From Burkholderia cepacia GG4 (GTDB taxonomy: Bacteria; Pseudomonadota; Gammaproteobacteria; Burkholderiales; Burkholderiaceae), in the NCBI RefSeq assembly GCF_000292915.1, contig NC_018514.1:248001-312000 (forward strand): 64,000 nt of DNA, written 5' to 3'. Shown here piece after piece: positions 11,016 to 19,618 of the stretch (position 1 is the stretch's first letter; each line of letters begins with the position of its first letter). The notes under the pieces were generated by a model that worked only from the letters and a program-made list of their open reading frames with translations, did no database searches and was not told the DNA's origin. A program made the translations under genes and the position numbers.

Positions 11016-12101
11016 ATGTCCGACAACAATATTCCCGAGGGCCGACAACCCCCCGCAGTTCCGTGGCATCGATCGCCGATCGTTCGCAGCGCAGTGCTTT
11101 TGGTCGGGCTGTTCGTCATGCTGCCGCTACTCAAGTATCAGCTCGTGAGCAGGCTTCTTGCCGGTGCGATTTCAGCAACGATGCTGTACGGGATCTTCCG
11201 TGAATGGATCACCGTGTTGCGGCCGTTTCGAACATGGCTGATTCGTCGCACCGTCAGAGTCATGCGGAAGCTGCGCCCGATCGCGAAACTTCCTCCTGAC
11301 GTCACCATGACCTACGGTTTGGTCGCGATGATGTTGTTGCTCTCCGGCATCCTGTGGATCGTGCTGAATGTGACGTGGATCGGGCGCCTGGCCATCCCCG
11401 TCTTTGTTCTGCTCGCCTACGCAGCGGCACGGCACACTTACCATGTGTTGCGACTGATCGCGCGCTGGACGTGGAGCAAGGCGTTAGGCAAGGGCGCCTA
11501 TCTGGCGGTTGCGTCGGTCGCGCTTTGGCTCGCGCGCTCGGACGCGGAGAAGCTGGTCCTGACGTTGACGCATGAAACCGCCGATCATTTTTCCAGCTTC
11601 ACCGGTCTGTCAGCTTCTGCATTCTTCGCGCTGCGCCTGGTTCAGGCGGCGGGGATCGTGCTTCTCGTGTTCCTCGCATTTCAGTTCGTGCTCCTGATGG
11701 TTGGCCTGCTCATTCAGCTGTCTGCGAATCACGTCCGGGTCTTCAGCAGGGAGGGTGTCGAGCGAATGACCGTGACCTGGAGACGACTCAGGCTCGGGCT
11801 GAAAAAGTGGGAGGTGGATGACCGGGAGCGGCTCCGCCAGATGATTGCCATGCTCGCGCCGATTGGTCTGGTGTTCTGGGCCGTGCCGTTGCTGATGGGG
11901 CCCACCTATCTCGTCGGCAGTGTCGAAACCCGGACGCTGCTTTCGAACGTGCTGGTGCGGACGACGTATTCGGCAACCGGCGCGTGTCGCGGAGACAGCC
12001 GCACTGGATTGTTCGCGCGCATTGGCGACGACCGTGTGTCGGAGGCCGTGAAGGACGGTGACGGATACGTGTTCCGAACCGTAGCGTGCAAGTCGAAGTA
12101 A
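11016..12101 (+). CDS. Multi-pass membrane protein of unknown function
   Basis: A 361-residue protein that I do not recognise. It shows about six hydrophobic segments: two near residues 25-65, two near 95-145, one or two in AASAFFALRLVQAAGIVLLV and the following valine/leucine-rich stretch, and one in LAPIGLVFWAVPLL. Between them lie basic loops. After the last segment is a roughly 60-residue polar tail that ends in CKSK and holds two cysteines, possibly a small extracytoplasmic domain. The ATG at 11016 is preferred because the sequence before it is not protein-like. Base composition is slightly less GC-biased than its neighbours. Confidence 0.6.
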   Translation: MSDNNIPEGRQPPAVPWHRSPIVRSAVLLVGLFVMLPLLKYQLVSRLLAGAISATMLYGIFREWITVLRPFRTWLIRRTVRVMRKLRPIAKLPPDVTMTYGLVAMMLLLSGILWIVLNVTWIGRLAIPVFVLLAYAAARHTYHVLRLIARWTWSKALGKGAYLAVASVALWLARSDAEKLVLTLTHETADHFSSFTGLSASAFFALRLVQAAGIVLLVFLAFQFVLLMVGLLIQLSANHVRVFSREGVERMTVTWRRLRLGLKKWEVDDRERLRQMIAMLAPIGLVFWAVPLLMGPTYLVGSVETRTLLSNVLVRTTYSATGACRGDSRTGLFARIGDDRVSEAVKDGDGYVFRTVACKSK

Positions 12102-12518
12102 GCGCCGCTTTCCTGGACGGATGCGGGTTCGCTGCGTCGAGCATCGCGTGACGCGCCTGTTCCGTCTGGCGACGGAATCGCGCAGCAATTTTTACTGGCC
12201 GCGCATCGGTGTGTGGTGCAAGCCGGTCCGGTGCGCCGCCGAGGAACGTATGACGTTTGACGCGCACGGTCGTCCTATCCGCTGATCAATCCGCCGACGT
12301 CGCGACTGGAGCGGCGTCAGGTACCTTCTTCACCCGCGTCGGCGTCGTGCACGACGACGATTCAGCATACTTTCCGATGTTATTGGCGGGTGTATCCCAC
12401 TGGTTTGGGATGCCAATTTTTACCTAAGATGGAAGCAATCGTGCGTGTGACTCGGTGCCGGCACGCGCATGGCGGGTAGGAGGTATCTCCGGGAACAACT
12501 GCAACTGATGTTTCCATT
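12102..12518. other. Intergenic region ahead of the yfi operon
   Basis: 417 nt without a supportable gene. The part nearest the yfi genes turns AT-rich and holds an imperfect inverted repeat, TTGGC (12383-12387) plus TCCCA (12395-12399) against TGGGA (12406-12410) plus GCCAA (12412-12416), about 100 nt before the yfiR start. This could be a regulator site or part of a leader. Confidence 0.4.
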
Positions 12519-13235
12519 ATGGATGCGAGTGTGTGCGCGGCGGCTGCGAGTCATGCGGCCGCACCGACGCCAGTGTGCGCGGCGGCAATCGCCGCGCGGA
12601 AGGCGTCCGGCAGGTCCGGCCGAGTTGCCTCGCTGCGCCACGCACTCGTCGCAATCGTTTGCGTTCTGAGCGTTGCACCTGCCGTCCTCGCCGGGTCTAC
12701 GGCAGATACGGATGAGCCGGTCGACGCGGTGCGAATCGCCGCCGCCACAACACCCGCCAGTCCCGCCAGTCCCCCTGATCCCGCCATTTCGTCACACGAC
12801 TCCGCCGTGCGTCAGGTCGTGCTCGGCATCATCAGCTTCACGCGCTGGCCGACGACGCCCGTTCACCTGCATCTATGCGTGACGGGCAGACCCGACTACG
12901 CGGCCGGCCTGACCGATACGTTGCAGGCCGGCTCGACGGTGCTCGACGTGCAGCGCGTGCGCTTCGACGATCTCGCGCTCGGTATCGCATGCGACGTCGT
13001 CTATCTCGGCACCCTCGCCAACGGCGAGCGAACGCGGGTGAGAGCCGCGCTGGCCGGCCATCCGGTGCTGACCATCGCCGAACACGATCCGTCCTGCACC
13101 GCGGGCAGCATGTTCTGTCTCACGGTCGAAAGCGAACGCGTGACGTTCGAGATCAATCTCGACGCCGTCGCGCGCAGCGGCGTGCGCGTTCATCCCAATG
13201 TGCTCAATCTCGCGCGGCCGCCGGTGACGCCATGA
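12519..13235 (+). CDS. yfiR: YfiR-family periplasmic regulator (DUF4154)
   Basis: A 238-residue protein with a long N-terminal region whose hydrophobic stretch (about residues 42-58, ending AVLAGS) is a probable signal peptide. The mature part matches the YfiR fold: VVLGIISFTRWP at the start of the core, a VVYLGTLA strand, and four cysteines (LHLCVTG, IACDVVY, DPSCTAG, FCLTVE) that could form the redox-sensitive disulfides known for YfiR. YfiR holds the diguanylate cyclase YfiN inactive from the periplasm. Its stop overlaps the yfiN start as ATGA at 13232-13235, so the two are translationally coupled. Confidence 0.82.
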   Translation: MDASVCAAAASHAAAPTPVCAAAIAARKASGRSGRVASLRHALVAIVCVLSVAPAVLAGSTADTDEPVDAVRIAAATTPASPASPPDPAISSHDSAVRQVVLGIISFTRWPTTPVHLHLCVTGRPDYAAGLTDTLQAGSTVLDVQRVRFDDLALGIACDVVYLGTLANGERTRVRAALAGHPVLTIAEHDPSCTAGSMFCLTVESERVTFEINLDAVARSGVRVHPNVLNLARPPVTP

Positions 13236-14500
13236 CACGTTCCGCGCCCCCCATTTCCGCTTCGCGTGTGCCGCGCCCGACGCTGCAGAGCGTGTTGCGC
13301 CGCGCGCACCTGCGCCTGGCGTTCGTCGCGGTGACGATGGCCGCCGTGTCGCTGATCGTCGTCGCCGTGATCGCGTTGCGTGCGTATGCCGGCAACAACC
13401 TGAACCTGCTGGCCCGTTCGCTCGGTTATACGGTCGAGGCGGCGCTCGTGTTCGGCGACCGCGTCGCGGCGAACGAAGCGATCGGGTTGATCGCCAACGA
13501 CGAGGACGTCGCGCAGGTGGTGGTCACCGACGGCAAGGGCCAGTTGTTCGCGACCTGGAGGCTGCCCGCCAGCGGCCGCATCGCCGGGCTCGAGCGCGGC
13601 GTCGCCAATCTCGCGCTGCCCGGGCCCGTGAGCGTCCCGGTGATGCACGACGGTGTCGTCATCGGTCACGTCATCGTGCGTGGCCGCGGACACCAGTTCT
13701 TCGGGTTCCTGCTGGGCGGCATCTGCGGCATTCTCGGCTGCCTGGCCGTCAGTGTGCTTGGCGCGTATGTCAGCTCGAAGCGTCTGCTGCGCAACATCGT
13801 TGCGCCGCTGCGCGCGCTCGCCGGCGTGGCGCACGCCGTGCGGCGCGAGCGAGCGTTCGCGCGGCGGGTCGAGCCGGCGGCGATCGCCGAACTGAACCAG
13901 CTCGGCGACGACTTCAATGCGTTGCTCGACGAATTCGAAGAATGGCAGAACACGCTGCGCGACGAAAACGCGTCGCTTGAACACAAGGCGACGCACGATG
14001 CGCTCACGGGGCTGCCCAACCGCGTGCAGTTCGAGTCGCGCCTCTCGGTTGCCCTCTGCGACGCCGTGGTGACGGGGCAGCGGGTCGCGGTCTTGTATCT
14101 CGACTGCGACCGCTTCAAGGAAATCAACGATTGTCTCGGCCACGACGCCGGCGATGCGGTGCTGGTCGGCATCGCGGCGCGCTTGCGCACGCAGGTGCGT
14201 GAGTCCGATCTGGTCGCTCGCCTGGGCGGCGACGAATTTGCGGTGATGCTGGCGCCGGTGCGCGAAGCGGACAGCGTGTGCCGGATCGCCGACGAGATTT
14301 TGTCCGGCATGGTGCCGTCGATCGAGTTGTCAGACGGACGCATGGTGGCCACCATGCTGAGTGCCGGCGTTGCGCTCTATCCCGACCACGCGTCGGACGC
14401 GAGCGGCTTGCTGCGGGCGGCGGATGCCGCGATGTACCGCGCCAAGCGCGCGCGGCCAGGAACGTGGCAATTGGCCGAAGGCGTTGCCAGGCCGGTTTGA
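13232..14500 (+). CDS. yfiN: Membrane diguanylate cyclase YfiN/TpbB-type
   Basis: A 422-residue protein. A transmembrane helix (about residues 29-53) leads into a periplasmic CHASE8-like sensor of about 100 residues, followed by a second helix (about 156-178), a HAMP-like linker and a GGDEF domain. The active site GGDEF is intact at about residues 332-336, and an inhibitory I-site RESD lies five residues before it (323-326), so the product c-di-GMP should feed back. In Pseudomonas and E. coli the homologue promotes adhesion and small-colony growth when released from YfiR. The order yfiR-yfiN-yfiB is conserved here. Confidence 0.9.
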   Translation: MTRSAPPISASRVPRPTLQSVLRRAHLRLAFVAVTMAAVSLIVVAVIALRAYAGNNLNLLARSLGYTVEAALVFGDRVAANEAIGLIANDEDVAQVVVTDGKGQLFATWRLPASGRIAGLERGVANLALPGPVSVPVMHDGVVIGHVIVRGRGHQFFGFLLGGICGILGCLAVSVLGAYVSSKRLLRNIVAPLRALAGVAHAVRRERAFARRVEPAAIAELNQLGDDFNALLDEFEEWQNTLRDENASLEHKATHDALTGLPNRVQFESRLSVALCDAVVTGQRVAVLYLDCDRFKEINDCLGHDAGDAVLVGIAARLRTQVRESDLVARLGGDEFAVMLAPVREADSVCRIADEILSGMVPSIELSDGRMVATMLSAGVALYPDHASDASGLLRAADAAMYRAKRARPGTWQLAEGVARPV

Positions 14501-14582
14501 GGTCTATCGTTGCGCACTGCGGGCGAGGTCGCAGCTGCGGGTTGAAAGGGCGCACGCGACGCGGGCGCATAACAAGGGGTCG

Positions 14583-15095
14583 ATGATGAAAAACTCGTTT
14601 CCTGTGAGCATTGGGCGGATGTGCGTCGCGAGCGCGGTGCTGCTGTGCCTGCTGCTTGGCGGGTGCAAGACGCCGCCGCTTCATCGGGGGCTCACGCAGA
14701 CGCAAGTGACGGCGCTCAAGTCAGCCGGGTTTCACGAGACCGAGCAGGGGTTCGAGTTCGGGTCGGCCGGGCCGATTTTGTTCGACTTCGATCGGTATAA
14801 CCTCAGGCCGGATATCAGGCGGATTGTGACGCGGATCGGAAAGACGCTGAGGTCGGCGGGGATCAATGGGGTGCGGGTTTATGGGTACTCGGATGAGGAG
14901 GGGGAGGCTTCCTATGATCTCGAGTTGTCCAGGCGGCGGGCGGAGGTGGTGGAGATTGAGCTTGTGGATGTGGGGTTGGATGGGAAGCAGATTGCGGTTG
15001 TCGGCAAGGGCAAGAGCGATCCGGTGGGGGATAACCGGACGGTCGCGGGGAGAGCGCAGAATCGGCGGGCGGCGATTGTGGTTTCGCCGCGGTGA
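14583..15095 (+). CDS. yfiB: YfiB-type outer-membrane OmpA-like lipoprotein
   Basis: A 170-residue lipoprotein. A signal sequence ends in the lipobox LLGGC near residue 28. The C-terminal two thirds is an OmpA/Pal peptidoglycan-binding domain: IDFD-like ILFDFDRYNLRP, VYGYSDEEG and the closing AQNRRAAIVV. YfiB activates the system by sequestering YfiR at the outer membrane. It starts 82 nt after yfiN with AAGGGG just ahead; ATG 14583 and 14586 are both possible starts. Third-position base use becomes G-run-rich compared with the two upstream genes. Confidence 0.85.
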   Translation: MMKNSFPVSIGRMCVASAVLLCLLLGGCKTPPLHRGLTQTQVTALKSAGFHETEQGFEFGSAGPILFDFDRYNLRPDIRRIVTRIGKTLRSAGINGVRVYGYSDEEGEASYDLELSRRRAEVVEIELVDVGLDGKQIAVVGKGKSDPVGDNRTVAGRAQNRRAAIVVSPR

Positions 15096-15355
15096 GGGGG
15101 GCTGGTTTCAGAGAGTGGGACAGGGAGAACTGCGGCTCGCATCATTCATTTGTGCACGGCGATATCCGGCTTCCGGTTCCGACGCCGATCCTCGCACAAC
15201 GACGCCCGGCGTTGGCCTAATGGATAAACTAGCGATTCCACCGTGTCTCGTACCAGCCGGATCTCCTCATGCCGATATCAAACGAGTTCGAATTGCTGAT
15301 TGCGCAGTCTTCGTGGTCGGCCAAGCTGACCGCCGCACAGCTGATATGACTCCCG

Positions 15356-15626
15356 CTGTCAATTGGGATCGGTTTTCAATTCTCTCTGAGAGGTTCCATT
15401 CGAATTTCCTGAGGGCGGCGTAGCAGTACATCTCGACGGTGGATCACGCTGATATCCGCGGGTTGGCTACCGCATTACAGAGGTCCGCCCGATGAGCCTG
15501 CCGCTATCTAGCGTCGCAAGTCGAATCGGATTCGTTGCGTAGCCGTGGCGCGGGTTACTCATGTGCCGGGCTACGCCGCCTTCAGGGAACTCTTTGCTCG
15601 GTGATCGAGGACTCGCGCTCGCCTGC
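15356..15626 (-). ncRNA. Candidate bridge-RNA region of the IS element
   Basis: About 270 nt inside the element and downstream of its transposase, with no coding signature on either strand. IS110-family elements express a structured bridge RNA from a non-coding end; in the IS1111 subgroup this end is the one downstream of the recombinase gene. Its location and length fit. The exact limits, folding and guide loops were not determined. Confidence 0.35.
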
Positions 15627-16759
15627 TCAAGCCTCGCGCCTCTGCGGTTGCGAAGCAAGTGACATGGCAAGCTGGCTGATGTCCCAGATAAACCCGCTCA
15701 GTTCACGGGCAACCGCGACCACGGCGATGTTCTTCTGCTTGCCGCGTGCAACGAGCGTTCGATAGCGTCGACACAGGCGCACCTGCGCGTCCCACGCTCG
15801 ATCTATGATGGGTTTGGGGATCCCTTCGTGGCGGCGCTGAATCTCCGGACTGACACAAGCCGGATGCTGATAGCTCCATGCCGATTCGACGAGCAGTTTT
15901 CTCGCATAACTGTTGCCATTCTTGGTGATACTGCCCTGACGGCGCTTCTCGCCGGACGAGTGCTCGCTCGGCGTTACACCCAACCACGCCATCAACTGGC
16001 GGGGATGCGCGAAGCGTGACAGATCGCCCAACTCGGCAAGCATGCCGACCGCCGTGGTGAACTGCATGCCGCGCATCGTTTGCAGACCCAGTACTGCCGG
16101 ATAAAAGCGCCAGGCAACCACTGCCTCGCGCAGTGCAGCTTCCAGTCGATCGCATTGCGCAAGACGGTCCTCGATCGTGCGTCGATGTTCTTCGAATGCC
16201 AACTGCTGCCATGCGCTGTCGAACGCAAACGTGCTCAGCCAGCGCCGGTGTGCCGCCCTCCAGTCGGCGCGACCCGGTATAGCCGACCCCATGCGAAAGC
16301 AGAAAGGACTTCAGCCCGCTGACGCGCACGCTTCAGATCATCCTTGGCACTCACCCATGCCCGTGCCAGATCGCGAAACGCTTCGTCTTCGACGGTAGGG
16401 ACATAGACTTCCGACAGGTCGCCAGCCCTGAGCGAACGCGCCAGTTTGATCGCGTCGCGCCGATCGGTCTTTACGCGCTCTCCCGGCTTCCTTGGAATCA
16501 GGGACGGTGCACACACCATGCAGTCGATTCCCTTCTGCTGAAGTTGACGGTAAAGCCCGTAACCACATGGGCCCGCCTCGTAGACAATACGGATGCGCGA
16601 CGCCTTCGATTGCAGGCGCTTGCATAAGCGATCGATATCCGTCTTCGTGGCGCCGACCTTGCCGAGCAGCTCAACCTCGCCCATGCCGAGCGCATAGGCG
16701 GCCGTGATCGACTCCTTATGGACATCGAGCCCGACGTACAGCGTGCTATCGTGTTCCAT
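15627..16759 (-). pseudogene. IS110/IS1111 transposase with two frameshifts
   Basis: The N-terminal part (from ATG 16759) has the RuvC-like DEDD domain: YVGLDVHKE, a central [10 protein letters not shown], and [14 protein letters not shown]. The C-terminal part carries the serine-type transposase domain, with GLQTMRGMQF, PRQLMAWLGVTPSEHSSG and GSITKNGNSYARKLLVESAW. Between them the frame shifts twice, at CCC runs near 16315-16317 and 16273-16275, about 42 nt apart. Each site reads as one extra C on the + strand, and correcting both rejoins one protein of about 376 residues with the usual LKSFLLSHG linker. Homopolymer sequencing errors could imitate this. Confidence 0.8.
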
Positions 16760-17632
16760 GCTGGCCTCCGTGCTGGAAATCGCCGGGTGCGGCCCTGTCC
16801 GCACCGTGCGGCTCTGGCAGCAATGCTAACCCGCGTTTGATTCCTCACGGCAGGCCAGCCTTTGCTCCACGGGAGTCATACTGACTAGCGCGCGTGCATC
16901 AAGATGCATTTGAACGAGAGTATCCGGCCAGCACAACGGTTTGCCACCGTGGAACCGTGGCGGATCATTGGCTCGGCGTCATCGACGGACTCGTGAAGGT
17001 GGATACGGTAACCAAAGGCGGACGCCAGACCACGTTCGCCGGCGTGTCTGCAGGTGCCTGGTTTGGCGAGGGGGTTCTGCTGAAAGCCGAGCCGCGGCCG
17101 TATTCTGTCATCGCCCTGCGCGACAGCAAGATCGGGTTTGTGCCACGCAGCACGTTCGAGTGGCTGCTGGACGATAGCAACGCATTCTGCCGATTCGTTA
17201 TCGACCAACTTAACGCGCGCTGCGGATACTACGTTGCGCTGATCGAGAACGTTCGCCTGCACGAAGCATCGGCCCGTGTCGCGTTCTGCCTCGCCGAGCT
17301 ATTCAATCCGCAACTCTTTCCCGGGACGACTCGCACGCTCAATCTCGCGCAGGAGGAAATCGGCCGTCTTTCCGGCCTTTCCCGACAAAATACCAACCGC
17401 GCACTGCATGAACTTGCCGATGCCGGGTTATTGCGGATCGAGTATGGTTCGGTCCGGATACTCGACCTCGCGGGGCTGCGCGACTTTGCTCATGCGGACG
17501 ATTGACGCCACCGGCACGCACGCCGTGATTGCGTCGTGGCAGACGCGAACATGACGAGCGCCGGCGCGGCTGGCCCGTGTCAGCCCGTGCGCCGTGCGCG
17601 TCAGATCGCGATGGCCGGTCTGGCGGACACTG

Positions 17633-19288
17633 CTAGACGCGCGATAAGGCGGTAATGGCTTCGCGACTGCCGGCTTGCTCCCGCAGTTTGAACTTCTGGA
17701 CCTTGCCAGTGCCGGTTCTGGGCAACTCGCAGTACACGACCCGTGCGGGGCACTTGTAATGTGCGAGATGCTTGCGGCAGAACTCGATCAATTCTTGCTC
17801 GGTCGGTGCCATCGCACCCGGCCTCAGTTCCACAAACGCGCACGGAACTTCTCCCCACCTGGCATCGGGCTGTGCCACGACAGCGGCCGCCAGCACGGCG
17901 GCATGACGGTGCAGGATGTCCTCTACTTCCACCGACGAAATGTTTTCGCCGCCCGAGATGATCACGTCCTTTGAGCGATCCGTGATCTGGATGTATCCGT
18001 CCGAATGCATGACCGCGACATCGCCGGTGCGAAACCAGCCACCCGCGAAGGCATCACGGGTTGCCGTTTCGTTCTTGAGGTAGCCCTTCATCAGGACGTT
18101 GCCGCGCAGCAGCAACTCACCGTGCGTTTTTCCATCAAAAGGTACCGGCTCCAGGGTGACGGGATCGGCGACCCGCAGACCTTCGAGTCCCGCAGCCCGA
18201 TTGCCTTGCCGCGCCTTCAGGCGTGCCTGTTCTTCGATCGGCAGCGATTCCCACTCTGGCCTGATCGTGCAGCTTACCGATGTGCCCAGTGATTCGGTGA
18301 TGCCATAGACGTGGTCGACCTTGAACCCACGTTCGCCGATGGTCTTGAGCACGGTCGCGGGCGGCGGCGATCCGGCCGTGCGAATGCGCACGAGGTGTGG
18401 CAACGGTTTATCGTCGACTGCCGGGGCGCTCGCCATCATGGACAGCACGATGGGCGCTGCACAGAAATGGTCGACCCCGGATTCGTGAATGGCGGCAAAT
18501 ATATTCTCGACAGTGACCTTGCGCAGACACACGTGCGTACCGCAGACCGCAGTGATCGCCCAGGTAAAGCACCATCCGTTCGCGTGGAACATAGGCAGGG
18601 TCCAGAGGTATACCGCCCCGTTCGGCATGCACCAGTCGATCAGTTGCAACATGCTCATCAGGTAGGTTCCGCGGTGGCTCGCCACCACGCCCTTCGGGTC
18701 CGAAGTCGTTCCCGAGGTGTAATTGAGTGCGATGGCATCCCATTCGTCAACGGGCCATACACCCGCAAAGTCCGAATCTCCCTCAGCAAGAAGGGCTTCG
18801 TATTCCAGTTGTCCGATCGAAGGTCCGGGCGGCGCTTCGAGGTCTGCAATATCGACGACGAGCGGTTTCTCATCGAGCGGCTCGAGCGCCTTGCAGGCAA
18901 GGTTCGCGAACTTGCGGTCGACGAGAAGCACTTTGCATTCGCTGTGACGCAGGATGAAACTGATGCCTTCCGCATCCAGCCTGCAGTTGATCGTGTTGAG
19001 CACCGCCCCACTGAGCGGTACGCCAAAATGCGCTTCGATTACGGCCGGGATGTTCGGTGCAAGTACCGATACGGTATCCCCGCGCCCGATACCTCTTTGC
19101 ACGAGCGCGCTGGCCAAACGGCGGCAGCGACTGCGGGTCTGCTCCCAGGTCTGTTGCAACGTGCCGTGGACAATGGCGACTCGCGACGGAAACTGCTCGG
19201 CGCATCGGTCGAGAAAATGAAGTGGAGTGAGCGGCATATGGTTCGCTTCGTTGCGATCCAGTCCACGTTCATAGATAGCGGTAGTCAT
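17633..19288 (-). CDS. Acyl-CoA synthetase (AMP-dependent synthetase/ligase)
   Basis: A 551-residue ANL-superfamily enzyme that activates a carboxylic acid to its acyl-CoA through an acyl-adenylate. Motifs in order: the P-loop-like LNYTSGTTSDPKGVV (about residues 187-201), YGITESLG, the GWFRTGDVA hinge aspartate, ITDRSKDVIISGGENIS, and the C-terminal catalytic lysine in TGKVQKFKLR. The start is ATG 19288 with AGGAGA a few bases before it. Similar proteins act on medium or long-chain fatty acids or cinnamate-like acids; the chain preference is not readable. It is divergent from the nitroreductase gene. Confidence 0.9.
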   Translation of the reverse strand: MTTAIYERGLDRNEANHMPLTPLHFLDRCAEQFPSRVAIVHGTLQQTWEQTRSRCRRLASALVQRGIGRGDTVSVLAPNIPAVIEAHFGVPLSGAVLNTINCRLDAEGISFILRHSECKVLLVDRKFANLACKALEPLDEKPLVVDIADLEAPPGPSIGQLEYEALLAEGDSDFAGVWPVDEWDAIALNYTSGTTSDPKGVVASHRGTYLMSMLQLIDWCMPNGAVYLWTLPMFHANGWCFTWAITAVCGTHVCLRKVTVENIFAAIHESGVDHFCAAPIVLSMMASAPAVDDKPLPHLVRIRTAGSPPPATVLKTIGERGFKVDHVYGITESLGTSVSCTIRPEWESLPIEEQARLKARQGNRAAGLEGLRVADPVTLEPVPFDGKTHGELLLRGNVLMKGYLKNETATRDAFAGGWFRTGDVAVMHSDGYIQITDRSKDVIISGGENISSVEVEDILHRHAAVLAAAVVAQPDARWGEVPCAFVELRPGAMAPTEQELIEFCRKHLAHYKCPARVVYCELPRTGTGKVQKFKLREQAGSREAITALSRV

Positions 19289-19618
19289 TGTGTGTCTCCT
19301 CACCTGAATCTGAAGATGTCCGGGACCTGCGTGACAGGACGTCCGATCGGCGCGACCGACGTCTGGGCTGGCGTTCCGAATCAAGTGGCCCGGTGGCGCC
19401 CGGCACGCGACTCAATCTACGCGTTGCGTTCTCGCGAGACTGTCCTGAACGAGACATTTCATTCGACGTGCCTGCCTGTCAGCGCAACGCGCGAGCCGCG
19501 AGTTACCACGTTCTCGACAATGTCTCGTAGATGACAACTTCCTCCCTGCTGCGCACGTATTGTCGAGTCCGGAACGCGTAGCGATGTTCGATCGCTCCAA
19601 TCCGATCAGGAGGAAGTA
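19289..19618. promoter_or_regulatory. Divergent control region with repeated CGAGAC sites
   Basis: 330 nt between divergent genes. A perfect 9-bp inverted pair, CGAGACATT (19450-19458) and AATGTCTCG (19519-19527), has its centres about 69 bp apart. The palindrome TCTCGCGAGA (19430-19439) adds another CGAGAC. Repeated sites at this spacing suggest cooperative binding by a regulator, possibly the LysR protein at 20532. Binding is inferred. Confidence 0.4.

Larger units (their letters stand above)
15341..16884 (-). mobile_element. IS110 family element, IS1111-like, inserted in a Crp/Fnr gene
   Basis: A 1544-bp element. The inverted repeats TATGACTCCCG (15345-15355) and CGGGAGTCATA (16870-16880) match perfectly over 11 bp and lie 4 bp inside the borders. 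Both outer four bases read CTGA, and a CT dinucleotide occurs at 15341-15342 and 16885-16886, the pattern expected when an IS110-type recombinase inserts at a CT core. It carries one transposase gene on the reverse strand, starting about 120 bp from one end and leaving about 280 bp untranslated at the other. Subterminal repeats plus a long non-coding 3' end favour the IS1111 subgroup. The transposase is frameshifted, so this copy is probably inactive. Confidence 0.8.
15269..17505 (+). pseudogene. Crp/Fnr-family regulator interrupted by an insertion sequence
   Basis: The first 24 codons (15269-15340) encode MPISNEFELLIAQ through TAAQ, and the rest lies at 16885-17505 (206 residues). Excising 15341-16884 joins CAG to CTA in frame and gives 230 residues, the family's usual length. 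The protein then has a cyclic-nucleotide-type beta-roll (GVIDGLVKV, FAGVSAGAWFGEG), a dimer helix and a winged helix, EEIGRLSGLSRQNTNRAL. The 3' part alone could start at GTG 16894, but it would lack the first beta strands, so the gene is probably inactive. The acyl-CoA synthetase gene converges on it 127 nt downstream. Confidence 0.8.

Noticed and set aside
12383..12416. Possible sigma-54 promoter ahead of yfiR
   Set aside because: The TTGGC and TGCCAA elements do not fit the GG-N10-GC spacing; kept only as an unspecific inverted repeat.
15341..16884. CTGA at both ends of the insertion read as a 4-bp target duplication
   Set aside because: Keeping one CTGA after excision leaves the Crp/Fnr frame shifted by one base, whereas removing both restores it; the IS110 family usually makes no such duplication. 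CTGA is better seen as part of the element.
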